A stretch of DNA of 64,000 bases from assembly GCF_006716565.1 (NCBI RefSeq), contig NZ_VFPG01000001.1, forward strand, positions 4,464,001-4,528,000, read 5' to 3'. Source of the stretch: Nocardia bhagyanarayanae (lineage in GTDB: Bacteria > Actinomycetota > Actinomycetes > Mycobacteriales > Mycobacteriaceae). The position numbers and the translations under genes were made by a program. The notes below the pieces were generated by a model. It worked only from the letters and a program-made list of their open reading frames with translations, did no database searches and was not told the origin of the DNA. Of the stretch, positions 42,374 to 51,750 are shown one piece after another (the first letter of the stretch is position 1; every line of letters starts with the position of its first letter).

Positions 42374-43576
42374 TCAGCGCTCGCGGGCCAGCACCCGGTA
42401 GCAGGCGTTCCACGCCCACTCGACCGGCCCGCGTTCGAAGCGCCGCAGCCACAGGTGCGCGGCCGTGACGATGATCAGCGTGACCACCAGGTAGATCGCG
42501 ATCGTGAACGGAACGCGCGCGTCGGGGGAGACCCGCGCTGCCAGGCCGAGACCCCAGCCGTAGCAGAGCGCCGAGGCGACCAGGTTCTGCAGGATGTAGC
42601 AGGACAGCGCGGTGCGGCCGACCTCGGTGAGCCGTCGGCCCGCGAAACCGAGCCGCGGACGGCGCAGATAGAACTCGGCGACCAGCGCCAGGATGCCGAA
42701 GGCGACGAACGGCGCGCTGCCGTACCGGGTGAACAACACCAGATCGCCGCCGAACACACCGGCGAGCAAATCGATCGGCGCCGCGATCGCGCCGGTCACC
42801 ATGAGCCGCTTGCGAATTCGCGTGCCTTCCGGACGGAACAGGCCCGCGCGGTACAACCGGGCGCCCGCCAGGAACAGCGCGACCGACATGGCGAAGACGA
42901 AGACGGCCTCGAGACGGAACACGAGCGCGTTGTCCAAGCGGAACACGACGAGGTCCCAGAACGAGCCGTCCGCGTAGGGATTGGGGTCCAGCGGCTCGCG
43001 CGGCGCCGAATCCTGCGGCGGTGCGAAGGCCATAGCCAGGGCGATGAGCGTCAGCACGACAACGTGGACGCTCGCCGCGATCGTCAGCCAGCGGCGCTGC
43101 GCACGGTCGCTCGTGGCGAGCACGAAGGCGACCACCAAGCCGGTCACCGCGTAGCCCATCAGCACGTCGAACTCGGCGACCAACACGAAGTTGAGCACGC
43201 CGTCCAGGAACAGCAGCCCCGCACGCCACGGATAGCCGCCCGGCCACGCGCCGCCGCGGCGCGCGGCCGAGGCCTGCTGGATGGCGAGGCCGATGCCGAA
43301 CATGATGGTCAGCAGGCCGAGGAACTTGCCCTGCGCCAGCTGTTGCAGCACCCGCTCGGTCCACATCCAGCCGCCGCCGGTGGCGGAGCCCAGTCCGTCG
43401 ATGTAGCCGATCAGGCCCTCCGGGTCGGTCAGGATCCAGACATTCGTGCCGAGCGTGCCGAGGATCGCGATGCCGCGCAGCACGTCGAGCGCGACGAGCC
43501 GCGCGGGCCGTTCGGGCCGCTCGGCGCGGTCCCGTTCGGAGGCTCCCGCCCCGGTTTCGGCGATGGATTCGGTCAT
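42374..43576 (-). CDS. DUF418-family integral membrane protein
   Basis: 400 aa, about ten membrane helices. The opening RLVALDVLRGIAILGTLGTNVW is the DUF418 N-terminal signature, and the C-terminal FAGRRLTEVGRTALSCYILQNLVAS with LGRTALTxY-like sequence is the family's second landmark. Related to acyltransferase-3-like membrane proteins; reaction unknown. ATG 43576 is used; the frame extends to 43642. It is divergent from dop across 92 bp, and an integral membrane protein also lies beside dop in M. tuberculosis (Rv2113, from memory). Confidence 0.9.
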   Translation of the reverse strand: MTESIAETGAGASERDRAERPERPARLVALDVLRGIAILGTLGTNVWILTDPEGLIGYIDGLGSATGGGWMWTERVLQQLAQGKFLGLLTIMFGIGLAIQQASAARRGGAWPGGYPWRAGLLFLDGVLNFVLVAEFDVLMGYAVTGLVVAFVLATSDRAQRRWLTIAASVHVVVLTLIALAMAFAPPQDSAPREPLDPNPYADGSFWDLVVFRLDNALVFRLEAVFVFAMSVALFLAGARLYRAGLFRPEGTRIRKRLMVTGAIAAPIDLLAGVFGGDLVLFTRYGSAPFVAFGILALVAEFYLRRPRLGFAGRRLTEVGRTALSCYILQNLVASALCYGWGLGLAARVSPDARVPFTIAIYLVVTLIIVTAAHLWLRRFERGPVEWAWNACYRVLARER

Positions 43577-43668
43577 GAGTCGACTATCCGGCCCGGGAGC
43601 GGGGAACGTGATCCTCCGGAAGTACCACCCTCGGTATGACATTGGCCGGTGTCGCCTAGGCTCGAGGT

Positions 43669-45168
43669 ATGCAGCGCATCATCGGTATCGAGGTCGAATA
43701 CGGCATTTCCACCCCCACCGAGCCGTCGGCCAACCCGATCCTCACCTCTACCCAGGCGGTCCTCGCCTACGCGGCGGCCGAAGGCGTGCCGCGGGCCAAG
43801 CGGACGCGCTGGGACTACGAGGTGGAGTCGCCGCTGCGCGACGCCCGCGGTTTCGACCTGAGCCGGATGAACGGACCGGCGCCGGTGATCGACGCCGACG
43901 AGGTCGGCGCGGCGAACATGATCCTCACCAACGGCGCGCGGCTCTACGTCGACCACGCGCACCCGGAGTACTCCGCGCCCGAGGTCACCGACCCGCTGGA
44001 CGCGGTGATCTGGGACAAGGCGGGCGAGCGGGTGATGGAGGCCGCCGCACGGCACGCCTCGAGCGTGCCCGGTGCACCGCGGCTGCAGCTGTACAAGAAC
44101 AACGTCGACGGCAAGGGCGCCTCGTACGGCACCCACGAGAACTACCTGATGAACCGGGACACCCCGTTCAACCAGATCATCGTCGGGCTGACGCCCTTCT
44201 TCGTCTCGCGCCAGGTGATCTGCGGTTCCGGCCGGGTCGGCATCGGCCAGTCCGGCGACCACCCGGGATTCCAGCTGTCCCAGCGCTCCGACTACATCGA
44301 GGTCGAGGTCGGACTGGAGACCACGCTCAAGCGCGGCATCATCAACACCCGCGACGAGCCGCACGCCGACGCCGACAAGTACCGCAGGCTGCACGTCATC
44401 ATCGGCGACGCGAACCTGGCCGAGATGTCGACCTACCTCAAGGTCGGCACCACCGCGCTGGTGCTCGACCTGATCGAGGCCGGCGAGGACCTGTCCGATC
44501 TGCAGCTGGCCCGCCCGGTCACCGCCGTGCACCAGATCAGCCACGACCCGAGCCTGCGCGCCACCGTCGCGCTGGCCGACGGCCGCGAGCTGACCGGCTT
44601 GGCGCTACAGCGGCTCTACCACGAGCGGGTCGCCAAGTTCATGGACCGCGAGGGCAACGAGGACGCCCGCGTGCAGGACATCCTGGACAACTGGGCGATG
44701 GTCCTCGACCTGCTCGAGCGCGACCCGATGGAATGCGCGAACCTGCTCGACTGGCCCGCCAAACTGCGCCTGCTCGAGGGCATGCGCCAGCGCGAGGGCC
44801 TGAGCTGGGCCGCGCCGAAGCTGCACCTGATGGACCTGCAGTACTCCGACGTGCGCCTGGACAAGGGTCTGTACAACCGGCTGGTGGCGCGCGGCTCGAT
44901 GAAGCGGCTGGTCTCCGAACAGCAGGTGCTCGACGCGATGACCAAGCCGCCCACCGACACCCGCGCCTACTTCCGCGGCGAATGCCTGCGCCGTTTCGGC
45001 GCGGACATCGCCGCGGCGAGCTGGGACTCGGTGATCTTCGATCTGGGCGGCGATTCGCTGGTGCGCATCCCGACCCTGGAACCGCGCCGCGGCACCAAAT
45101 CGCATGTCGGCAAGCTGCTCGACGGCGTGGACACCGCCGCCGAACTGGTCCAGCAACTCACGACGTAA
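43669..45168 (+). CDS. dop: Deamidase/depupylase of Pup
   Basis: 499 aa. Deamidates the C-terminal Gln of Pup to Glu and also removes Pup from substrates. It shares the glutamine-synthetase-like fold with Paf[12 protein letters not shown] (metal Glu), nucleophile Asp95 in [15 protein letters not shown], the [13 protein letters not shown] block, and [22 protein letters not shown]. The stretch at about 35-78 ([20 protein letters not shown]...) is the Dop-specific loop absent from PafA. TAGGCT (43657-43662) lies 6 nt before the ATG with no Shine-Dalgarno, suggesting a leaderless transcript. Followed by pup after 175 bp. Confidence 0.97.
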   Translation: MQRIIGIEVEYGISTPTEPSANPILTSTQAVLAYAAAEGVPRAKRTRWDYEVESPLRDARGFDLSRMNGPAPVIDADEVGAANMILTNGARLYVDHAHPEYSAPEVTDPLDAVIWDKAGERVMEAAARHASSVPGAPRLQLYKNNVDGKGASYGTHENYLMNRDTPFNQIIVGLTPFFVSRQVICGSGRVGIGQSGDHPGFQLSQRSDYIEVEVGLETTLKRGIINTRDEPHADADKYRRLHVIIGDANLAEMSTYLKVGTTALVLDLIEAGEDLSDLQLARPVTAVHQISHDPSLRATVALADGRELTGLALQRLYHERVAKFMDREGNEDARVQDILDNWAMVLDLLERDPMECANLLDWPAKLRLLEGMRQREGLSWAAPKLHLMDLQYSDVRLDKGLYNRLVARGSMKRLVSEQQVLDAMTKPPTDTRAYFRGECLRRFGADIAAASWDSVIFDLGGDSLVRIPTLEPRRGTKSHVGKLLDGVDTAAELVQQLTT

Positions 45169-45274
45169 ACGGCGTCGTCGGGTCCCGATTCGGGCGCTGT
45201 CCGCGCGGCGAATTGGGCACAGATCCGACATCGTGTCGGTTCGGCTGGGTAGTGTTGTTGTACGAGCACGCACA

Positions 45275-45303
45275 TTGCTCATGATCGGAACCGTGCTCAT
45301 ACT
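45275..45303 (+). promoter_or_regulatory. Candidate promoter of pup-prcB-prcA
   Basis: TTGCTC (45275-45280) and CATACT (45298-45303) are separated by 17 nt, a fair match to housekeeping -35/-10 elements, about 40 nt before the pup ATG. GAGCACG and CGTGCTC (45264-45270, 45292-45298) frame it as an inverted repeat, perhaps an operator. Not verified. Confidence 0.4.
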
Positions 45304-45343
45304 TTGGGTCCGGTCATGATGAGGACAGAGGAGGTCGGCTGCC

Positions 45344-45538
45344 ATGGCACAAGAGCAGACCAAGCGCACCGGGGGCGGCGACGAGGACGAGGGTCCCGAC
45401 GGCGTCGACGCGGCCGGTCAGGAGCGTCGCGAGAAGCTGGCGGAGGATACCGACGACCTGCTCGACGAGATCGATGACGTGCTCGAGGAGAACGCGGAAG
45501 ACTTCGTCCGCGCCTATGTGCAGAAGGGCGGCCAGTGA
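45344..45538 (+). CDS. pup: Prokaryotic ubiquitin-like protein
   Basis: 64-aa disordered tag that PafA attaches to lysines of target proteins. Highly acidic; the C-terminal half ([31 protein letters not shown], quoted in part) forms a helix on Mpa's coiled coil. The C-terminus GGQ ends in Gln, so Dop must deamidate it before ligation, as in mycobacteria. AGAGGAGG precedes the ATG by 10 nt. Its stop overlaps the prcB GTG (GTGA). Confidence 0.98.
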   Translation: MAQEQTKRTGGGDEDEGPDGVDAAGQERREKLAEDTDDLLDEIDDVLEENAEDFVRAYVQKGGQ

Positions 45539-46401
45539 CAGCAGGTGACCCCATGCGTCTCCACCCGGGGTACGCCCTCTCCTCGTTCACCGAACACCTG
45601 CGCGCACACGCACCGGAGCTGTTGCCCGGCAACAGATTCGCCGCGATCGATGGCGCCACCGGAAACTCCGGTGGCGCCGTCGCGAAGGACGTCGCCCCGC
45701 ACGGCACCACCATCGTCGCGGTGACCTACCGCGGCGGCGTGCTGATCGCCGGCGACCGGCGCGCCACCCAGGGAAACCTGGTGGCGAGCAGGGATATGGA
45801 GAAGGTGTACATCACCGACACCTACTCGGCGGCGGGCATCGCGGGCACCGCGGGTATGGCCGTCGAGATGGTGCGCCTTTTCGCGGTGGAGCTGGAGTAC
45901 TACGAGAAGATCGAAGGCGTTCCGCTCACCTTCGACGGCAAGGCCAACAAGCTGTCGAAGATGGTGCGCGACAACCTCCCCGCCGCGCTGCAGGGTCTGG
46001 CGGTGGTGCCGGTGCTGGTCGGGTACGACCAGCAGGCCACCGACGAGGACCGGGTCGGCCGCATCGTGTCCTACGACGTGGTCGGCGGTCGCAGCGAGGA
46101 GCGATTCGGTTACACCGCAGTCGGTTCCGGTTCGATGTTCGCCAAGACGTCGCTGAAGAAGTTGTACGCCAAGGGAATCGACGCGAACCGGGCGTTGCGC
46201 ATCGCGGTCGAGGCGCTGTTCGACGCCTCCGACGACGACACCGCGACCGGCGGACCGGATCTGGCGCGCGGCATCTACCCGACGATCGTCACGATCGATG
46301 AGGACGGTGCCGTGGAGGTGCCCGAGGAGCGTGTCGAGGAGATCGCCCGCGGCATCGTCGCCGACCGCGCGGCGGCACAGGAAGGGAGCGCCAACGCATG
46401 A
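45535..46401 (+). CDS. prcB: Proteasome beta subunit
   Basis: 288 aa, the catalytic subunit of the 20S core. An N-terminal propeptide of 57 residues ([11 protein letters not shown]...) ends at HG|TTIVAV, making Thr58 the catalytic N-terminal nucleophile after autocleavage. [25 protein letters not shown] shows the conserved Asp/Lys of the active site. GTG 45535 overlaps pup's stop; its own stop overlaps prcA's ATG. Confidence 0.97.
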   Translation: MTAGDPMRLHPGYALSSFTEHLRAHAPELLPGNRFAAIDGATGNSGGAVAKDVAPHGTTIVAVTYRGGVLIAGDRRATQGNLVASRDMEKVYITDTYSAAGIAGTAGMAVEMVRLFAVELEYYEKIEGVPLTFDGKANKLSKMVRDNLPAALQGLAVVPVLVGYDQQATDEDRVGRIVSYDVVGGRSEERFGYTAVGSGSMFAKTSLKKLYAKGIDANRALRIAVEALFDASDDDTATGGPDLARGIYPTIVTIDEDGAVEVPEERVEEIARGIVADRAAAQEGSANA

Positions 46402-47168
46402 CACTGCCGTACTACGCGTCGGCCGAGCAGATCATGCGCGACAAGACCGAGCTCGCGCGCAAAGGCATCGCTCGTGGTCGCAGTGTCATCGTTCTGGCGT
46501 ACGACAAGGGTGTGCTGTTCGTGGCGGAGAACCCCTCCGCGACGCTGCACAAGGTGAGTGAGCTGTACGACCGCGTCGGGTTCGCGGCCGTCGGCAAGTA
46601 CAACGAGTTCGAGAACCTGCGCCGCGGCGGCATCCTGCAGGCCGACCTGCGCGGCTACCAGTTCGACCGGCGGGACGTGACGGGCAGGGCGCTGGCCAAC
46701 GCCTACGCCCAGGCACTCGGCACGATCTTCACCGATCAGCTCAAGCCGTACGAGGTGGAGCTCTGCGTGGCGGAGGTGGGGTATCCGGAGCAGGCGCCGC
46801 AGTCGGTGCTGTACAGGATCACCTTCGACGGCTCGATCGTGGACGAGCGCGAATACGTGGTGATGGGCGGCACGACCGAGCCCATTGTCTCCGCGCTGAA
46901 GGGGTCCTACCGGCCGGGTCTCGACCTGGCCGCCGCGATCGACGTCGCGGTCAAGGCGCTGCAGGCCGGGATTCCGGAGGGCGCCGACAAGGAGAAGCGA
47001 GCGCTCGGCGTGAGCTCCCTCGAGGTCGCCACGCTGGAGCAGTCGCGGCCGCGGCGGGCGTTCCGCCGGATCTCCGACACCGCGCTGGAGAAGCTGCTTC
47101 AGCCGGCGGGCGCGGCGAAGACCACCACCGTGGTGGAGCTTCCCGAGGAATCGCCGGACTCGGAGTAG
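46398..47168 (+). CDS. prcA: Proteasome alpha subunit
   Basis: 256 aa, forms the outer rings and gate of the 20S core. The family opening [20 protein letters not shown] (gate helix H0) and [21 protein letters not shown] are present, and there is no catalytic Thr. The C-terminus is long and acidic ([12 protein letters not shown]). ATG overlaps the prcB stop by 4 bp. A 13-bp hairpin terminator follows immediately, ending the operon. Confidence 0.97.
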   Translation: MTLPYYASAEQIMRDKTELARKGIARGRSVIVLAYDKGVLFVAENPSATLHKVSELYDRVGFAAVGKYNEFENLRRGGILQADLRGYQFDRRDVTGRALANAYAQALGTIFTDQLKPYEVELCVAEVGYPEQAPQSVLYRITFDGSIVDEREYVVMGGTTEPIVSALKGSYRPGLDLAAAIDVAVKALQAGIPEGADKEKRALGVSSLEVATLEQSRPRRAFRRISDTALEKLLQPAGAAKTTTVVELPEESPDSE

Positions 47169-47179
47169 TCGAAGACCAG

Positions 47180-47220
47180 GGCCCGCGTGGGACCGCCTCG
47201 ACGGCGATCCCACGCGGGCC
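47180..47220 (+). terminator. Terminator after prcA
   Basis: GGCCCGCGTGGGA and TCCCACGCGGGCC form a perfect 13-bp stem with a 15-nt loop, 11 bp after the prcA stop, followed by TTTCGCTTGC. The remaining 47221-47505 has no gene; its end carries the pafA promoter (TAATGT at 47493-47498). Confidence 0.85.
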
Positions 47221-47505
47221 TTTCGCTTGCTTCCGGGCGCCGCGATCCTGCCGCGCAAAGATCCAGCGGCCGGGCCTCCGGTAGCGGCCCGTCGAAAGAT
47301 CTGTCGTGGCGCGGCGATCGAGCCGACGAATCTGTGCGCTCTCCGTCCGCTCGGCGCAGGGGTTTCGCCGTGGCCGTCGGCGCGAAATCCGCGTCTGACC
47401 GGCCGAGTGCGCCGGGCATACGGTGCCGAATCGTTGTGAAGACGTATGCGTCCGTGTTGTCCGCAGCGCCACGCGACTACCTGACATGGCTGTAATGTCG
47501 ATGGT

Positions 47506-48864
47506 GTGCAGCGACGAATCATGGGGATCGAGACCGAGTTCGGTGTGACATGCACCTTCCACGGTCACCGTCGGCTGTCCCCCGACGAGGTAGCCCGGTA
47601 CCTGTTCCGCCGGGTGGTGTCCTGGGGCCGTAGCTCTAACGTGTTCCTTCGCAACGGCGCTCGGCTGTATCTCGACGTCGGCTCGCATCCGGAGTACGCC
47701 ACGGCCGAATGCGACAGTCTGCACCAGTTGGTCACCCATGACAGGGCGGGCGAGCGGGTGCTCGAGGAGTTGCTGATCGATGCCGAGCAACGCTTGGCCG
47801 AAGAGGGCATCGGCGGCGACATCTACCTGTTCAAGAACAACACCGACTCCGCGGGCAACTCCTACGGCTGTCACGAGAACTTCCTCGTGGTTCGCGCCGG
47901 CGAGTTCTCCCGTATTTCCGACGTGCTGCTGCCGTTCCTGGTGACCAGGCAGCTGATCTGCGGAGCGGGCAAGGTGCTGCAGACGCCGAAGGCGGCCACC
48001 TTCTGCCTGTCGCAGCGGGCCGAGCACATCTGGGAGGGCGTCTCCTCGGCGACCACCCGGTCGCGCCCGATCATCAACACCCGCGACGAGCCGCACGCCG
48101 ACGCCGAGAAGTACCGGCGCCTGCACGTGATCGTCGGCGACTCGAACATGTCCGAGACCACGACCATGCTCAAGGTCGGCACGGCCGCGCTGGTCCTGGA
48201 GATGATCGAGGCGGGCGTCTCGTTCCGCGATTTCGCGCTGGACAACCCGATCCGCGCCATCCGCGAGGTCAGCCACGATCTCACCGGCCGCCGTCCCGTG
48301 CGGCTGGCCGGCGGTCGGCAGGCCAGCGCGCTCGACATCCAGCGCGAGTACTACGCCCGCGCCGTCGAGCACCTGCGCAACCGGGACCGCGATCCGCAGA
48401 TCGACCAGGTCGTCGACCTCTGGGGCCGGACGCTGGACGCGGTCGAGGCGCAGGACTTCGCCAAGGTGGACACCGAGATCGACTGGGTGATCAAGCGCAA
48501 GCTGTTCCAGCGCTACCAGGACCGCTACAACATGGAGCTGTCCGATCCCAAGATCGCCCAGCTGGACCTGGCCTACCACGACATCAAGCGCGGCCGCGGC
48601 GTCTTCGACCTGCTGCAGCGCAAGGGTCTGGCCAAGCGCGTGACCGAGGACGACGCGGTGGACGCTGCGGTCGACACCCCGCCGCAGACGACTCGCGCCA
48701 AGCTGCGCGGCGATTTCATCACCGCCGCTCAGGAGGCCGGTCGCGACTTCACGGTCGACTGGGTGCACCTCAAGCTGAACGACCAGGCGCAGCGGACCGT
48801 GCTGTGCAAGGACCCGTTCCGCTCGGTCGACGAGCGCGTCGACCGGTTGATCGCCTCGATGTAG
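47506..48864 (+). CDS. pafA: Pup-protein ligase
   Basis: 452 aa. Phosphorylates the C-terminal Glu of deamidated Pup with ATP and joins it to substrate lysines. The fold is glutamine-synthetase-like: [16 protein letters not shown], catalytic Asp57 in [38 protein letters not shown], and [20 protein letters not shown]; the C-terminal domain (about 380-452) is specific to ligases. GTG 47506 lies 7 nt after a TAATGT -10 element and has no Shine-Dalgarno, so a leaderless mRNA is likely. Separated from prcA by a terminator, so regulated independently. Confidence 0.97.
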   Translation: MQRRIMGIETEFGVTCTFHGHRRLSPDEVARYLFRRVVSWGRSSNVFLRNGARLYLDVGSHPEYATAECDSLHQLVTHDRAGERVLEELLIDAEQRLAEEGIGGDIYLFKNNTDSAGNSYGCHENFLVVRAGEFSRISDVLLPFLVTRQLICGAGKVLQTPKAATFCLSQRAEHIWEGVSSATTRSRPIINTRDEPHADAEKYRRLHVIVGDSNMSETTTMLKVGTAALVLEMIEAGVSFRDFALDNPIRAIREVSHDLTGRRPVRLAGGRQASALDIQREYYARAVEHLRNRDRDPQIDQVVDLWGRTLDAVEAQDFAKVDTEIDWVIKRKLFQRYQDRYNMELSDPKIAQLDLAYHDIKRGRGVFDLLQRKGLAKRVTEDDAVDAAVDTPPQTTRAKLRGDFITAAQEAGRDFTVDWVHLKLNDQAQRTVLCKDPFRSVDERVDRLIASM

Positions 48865-48940
48865 CCGGGCCTGGATGGGCAGGACGAAAGCCGCGCGTCA
48901 GCTCGGCCTCCTCCGCCCATCCCGCGCCTACTGTGGAGCA

Positions 48941-49321
48941 ATGACCGACACGGATGTGCTCGACGAATTGCTCGACCTCGAGAGCCGCGGCTGGGACGCG
49001 CTGTGCGCGAGTACCGGCGCCGACTTCTACGGCGCGCTCATGACCGACGACGCGCTGATGATCCTGGCCAACGGCATGGTGCTCGACCGCGACGGCGTCG
49101 TCGAATCGCTGCGCCACGCCCCACCATGGCGGACCTACGAGATCCAGAATCCGCGCCTGGTGCGCGTCGGCTCCGACGCCACCGCACTGGTGTACGTCGG
49201 CATCGCCTACCGCGAGGGCACCGACCCCGCCTTCCGCGGCGTCATGTCCAGCGTCTACGCCCGCACCTCGGACGGCTGGCGTATGACCTGCTACCAGCAG
49301 ACCCGCTTCCCGGAGGAGTGA
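48941..49321 (+). CDS. NTF2-like (DUF4440-type) protein
   Basis: 126 aa with an SnoaL/DUF4440-like cone fold: DELLDLESRGWDALCAS, TDDALMILANGMVLDRDGVVESL, MSSVYARTSDGWRMTCYQQTRF (in part). Such proteins bind small molecules or act as simple isomerases or hydrolases; none is assigned. TACTGT (48929-48934) 6 nt before the ATG and no Shine-Dalgarno suggest a leaderless mRNA. The frame extends to 48875 but the family begins at the chosen ATG. Confidence 0.85.
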   Translation: MTDTDVLDELLDLESRGWDALCASTGADFYGALMTDDALMILANGMVLDRDGVVESLRHAPPWRTYEIQNPRLVRVGSDATALVYVGIAYREGTDPAFRGVMSSVYARTSDGWRMTCYQQTRFPEE

Positions 49322-49357
49322 ACGGCGCCGCGCCGGCGCGAAGACTTCGAGCGGCGG

Positions 49358-49654
49358 TCAGTTCTCGGCGAGGTAGCGCTCGACCGACTCCACCTTGGCG
49401 GTCATCGCGTCGGTGACGCCGGGGCGGATGTCGGCTTTCAACACGAGACTGCAGCGAGGGGCGACGGCGAGGATCGCGTCGGTGGCGTCCTTGACCACGC
49501 GCATCACCTCGTCCCATTCGCCCTCGAGCGTGGTGAACATGGCGTCGGTGCGGTTCGGCAGTCCGCTGGCCCGGACGACGCGCACCGCCTCGGCCACCGC
49601 GGGGCCGACATCGACGCCCGTGCCGAGCGGGGTCACGGAGAAGGCAACGATCAC
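49358..49654 (-). CDS. Thiamine-binding/MTH1187-family protein
   Basis: 98 aa ferredoxin-like fold of UPF0045: [46 protein letters not shown], and [20 protein letters not shown] match the family core (quoted in part). Homologues bind thiamine or related molecules. Cytosolic. Lies opposite to the surrounding genes. Tandem repeats separate it from pafB. Confidence 0.85.
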   Translation of the reverse strand: MIVAFSVTPLGTGVDVGPAVAEAVRVVRASGLPNRTDAMFTTLEGEWDEVMRVVKDATDAILAVAPRCSLVLKADIRPGVTDAMTAKVESVERYLAEN

Positions 49655-49662
49655 CGGACCAT

Positions 49663-49750
49663 TGTCGCCGCCGCGCTGAGTTGTCGCGCGCCGCCGCGCT
49701 GAGTACGCGCGCCGCCGCGCTGAGTAATCGCGCGCCGCCGCGCGATGAAT
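49663..49750. repeat. Tandem repeats, four units of 19-25 bp
   Basis: The core CCGCCGCGCTGAGT recurs with the leaders TGTCG, TGTCGCGCG, ACGCGCG and AATCGCGCG at about 49663-49681, 49682-49704, 49705-49725 and 49726-49750; the last unit diverges to CGCGATGAAT. The array lies between the divergent UPF0045 and pafB genes and overlaps the pafB upstream frame. Confidence 0.8.
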
Positions 49751-49776
49751 CCGCGGTGGCGATTACCCTCTTACGG

Positions 49777-50772
49777 GTGGCGATATCCAAGGTCGAGCGG
49801 CTGATGAATCTGGTCATCGCGCTGCTGTCGACCCGGCAGTTCTTGAGCGCGGAGCGGATCAGGGAAAGCGTCGCGGGCTACGAGGACTCGGCCAGCGACG
49901 AGGCGTTCAGTCGCATGTTCGAGCGGGACAAGAACGAGCTTCGCGACCTGGGAATTCCGCTGGAAGTCGGGCCGGTGAACCGGTACTCGACGCTGGAGGG
50001 GTACCGGATCAACCGCGACGCCTACGAGCTGCCCGACATCGATCTGAGCGACGAGGAGGCCGCCGCGGTCGCGGTCGCGGTGCAGATGTGGGAGTCCCCC
50101 GAGCTGGCGGCGGCTGCCGAAGGCGCCCTGCTGAAGCTGCGGGCCGCGGGCATCCATGTCGAAACGGACTCGGCCGTCGCCTCGGTGCCCGCCGTGCCCG
50201 CACGCACCCGAGGCTCGGAGCCGGTGCTCGGCAAGCTGCTCGCGGCCGTCGACGCCGGGCAGGCCGTGCGCTTCGAGCATCGCGGCGCGGTCAACGCGCC
50301 CTATCTCATGCGCGATGTCGAACCGTGGGGCGTGGTGACCCACCACGGGCGCTGGTACCTGGTCGGCCACGACCGCGACCGCGACGCGGTGCGCAGCTTC
50401 CGCCTCTCCCGCATCGGCGACGACGTGACGCCGTACGGCCCGGTCAACGCGGTGCACAAGCCCGAGGACGTCGACCTGCGCGAGATCGTCGCGCGGGTCA
50501 CCAGCAGCGCGCCGGTCACCGGCTCGGCCACGGTGTGGATCGCCGACGGTCGCGGCCAGGAGATCCGCAGGCTGGGTCAGGTCGTCGAGGAACGCGCCGT
50601 CGGCAGGCGCGGCGGCATGGTGGTCGAGGTACCGATCCGCTCGCGCGACTGGCTGGCGAGGCTCATCACCGGCCTCGGCCCGGACGCTCTCGTGCTCGGC
50701 CCCGACGACCTGCGGGCCGACGTGGTCGCCCGGCTGCGCTCGGTGTTCGACACGACGGAGGTGCGGGCGTGA
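49777..50772 (+). CDS. pafB: Transcriptional regulator PafB (WYL family)
   Basis: 331 aa. With PafC it forms the PafBC heterodimer that activates many DNA-damage genes independently of LexA in mycobacteria. N-terminal winged helix: SKVERLMNLVIALLSTRQFLSAERI and the following EAFSRMFERDKNELRDLGIPLEVG; middle WYL-type domain: VTHHGRWYLVGHDRDRDAVRSFRLSRI; C-terminal WCX part. GTG 49777 matches the M. tuberculosis PafB start by alignment and lies 7 nt after TACCCT (49764-49769), with no Shine-Dalgarno. It overlaps pafC by GTGA. Confidence 0.95.
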   Translation: MAISKVERLMNLVIALLSTRQFLSAERIRESVAGYEDSASDEAFSRMFERDKNELRDLGIPLEVGPVNRYSTLEGYRINRDAYELPDIDLSDEEAAAVAVAVQMWESPELAAAAEGALLKLRAAGIHVETDSAVASVPAVPARTRGSEPVLGKLLAAVDAGQAVRFEHRGAVNAPYLMRDVEPWGVVTHHGRWYLVGHDRDRDAVRSFRLSRIGDDVTPYGPVNAVHKPEDVDLREIVARVTSSAPVTGSATVWIADGRGQEIRRLGQVVEERAVGRRGGMVVEVPIRSRDWLARLITGLGPDALVLGPDDLRADVVARLRSVFDTTEVRA

Positions 50773-51749
50773 CGACCAGTCGCCTCTCCGTGCGGCTTTC
50801 CCGGCTGCTCAACATGATCCCGTACTTCATCGCCAACCCCGGCATCAGCGCGGCGGACGCCGCCGCCGACCTCGGCGTCACGACGAAACAGCTGATGAGC
50901 GACCTGAACCAGCTGTGGATGTGCGGCCTGCCCGGCTACGGGCCTGGCGATCTCATCGATCTGTCGTTCTCCGAGGAGAGCATCGAGGTCACCTTCTCCG
51001 CGGGCATCGACCGGCCGCTGCGGCTGACCTCCACCGAGGCCACCGCGCTGCTGGTCGCCCTGCGCTCGATCGTGGACATGCCCGGCATGGTGGACCCCAC
51101 CGCCGCGCACGCGGCCATCGCCAAGATCGAATCCGCCATCTCCGGCGGCGCGCCGCGGACCGCCGACGACGCGCGGGTGACGCCGGTGGAGGCGCCCGCG
51201 GTGGCGACCGTGCGTTCGGGCCTGGCCCGCCAGCACGCGTTGCGCATCATCTACTACTCGGCCAGCCGCGACGTGGTCTCCGAGCGTGTCGTCGATCCGA
51301 TCCGGATCGTGCTCGTCGACGACAACAGCTACCTGCAGGCGTGGTGCCGGGAGGCCGAGGGCGTGCGGCTGTTCCGCTTCGACCGGATCGAAGCCGCCAC
51401 CGAACTCACCGAACCCGCCCGGCCGCCGAGCCACGCCGCCACCGAGGCGGCCGCCTCGCTCGACCTGTTCCAGGACGACCCCGCGGTCCCGCTGGCGCGG
51501 CTGCGCATCCGCGGCGACTACGGCTGGGTGCTCGACCAGTACCCGATGCACCGGCTGGCCGTGCACCCGGACGGCAGCCTGGAGGCGACCATGCGTTTCG
51601 CCACCCTGGACTGGATGGCGCGGCTGCTGCTCGGCTTCGGATCGGGCGTCACGGTGCTCGGTCCGCCGGAGTTGATCGCCGCGGTGCGCGAGCGATCCAA
51701 CGCGGCGCTCGCCGCGTACCGCGACGCGGGGCTAGAGGAATTGGAGTGA
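50769..51749 (+). CDS. pafC: Transcriptional regulator PafC (WYL family)
   Basis: 326 aa, partner of PafB. Winged helix opening (SRLLNMIPYFIANPGISAADAAADLGVT) and WYL domain (HALRIIYYSASRDVVSERVVDPIRIVLVDDNSYLQAWCREAEGVRLFRFDRI, quoted in parts), then a WCX C-terminus. GTG 50769 overlaps the pafB stop. Two genes are encoded separately here, as in M. tuberculosis; in some actinobacteria they are fused. Confidence 0.95.
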   Translation: MTTSRLSVRLSRLLNMIPYFIANPGISAADAAADLGVTTKQLMSDLNQLWMCGLPGYGPGDLIDLSFSEESIEVTFSAGIDRPLRLTSTEATALLVALRSIVDMPGMVDPTAAHAAIAKIESAISGGAPRTADDARVTPVEAPAVATVRSGLARQHALRIIYYSASRDVVSERVVDPIRIVLVDDNSYLQAWCREAEGVRLFRFDRIEAATELTEPARPPSHAATEAAASLDLFQDDPAVPLARLRIRGDYGWVLDQYPMHRLAVHPDGSLEATMRFATLDWMARLLLGFGSGVTVLGPPELIAAVRERSNAALAAYRDAGLEELE

Positions 51750-51750
51750 G

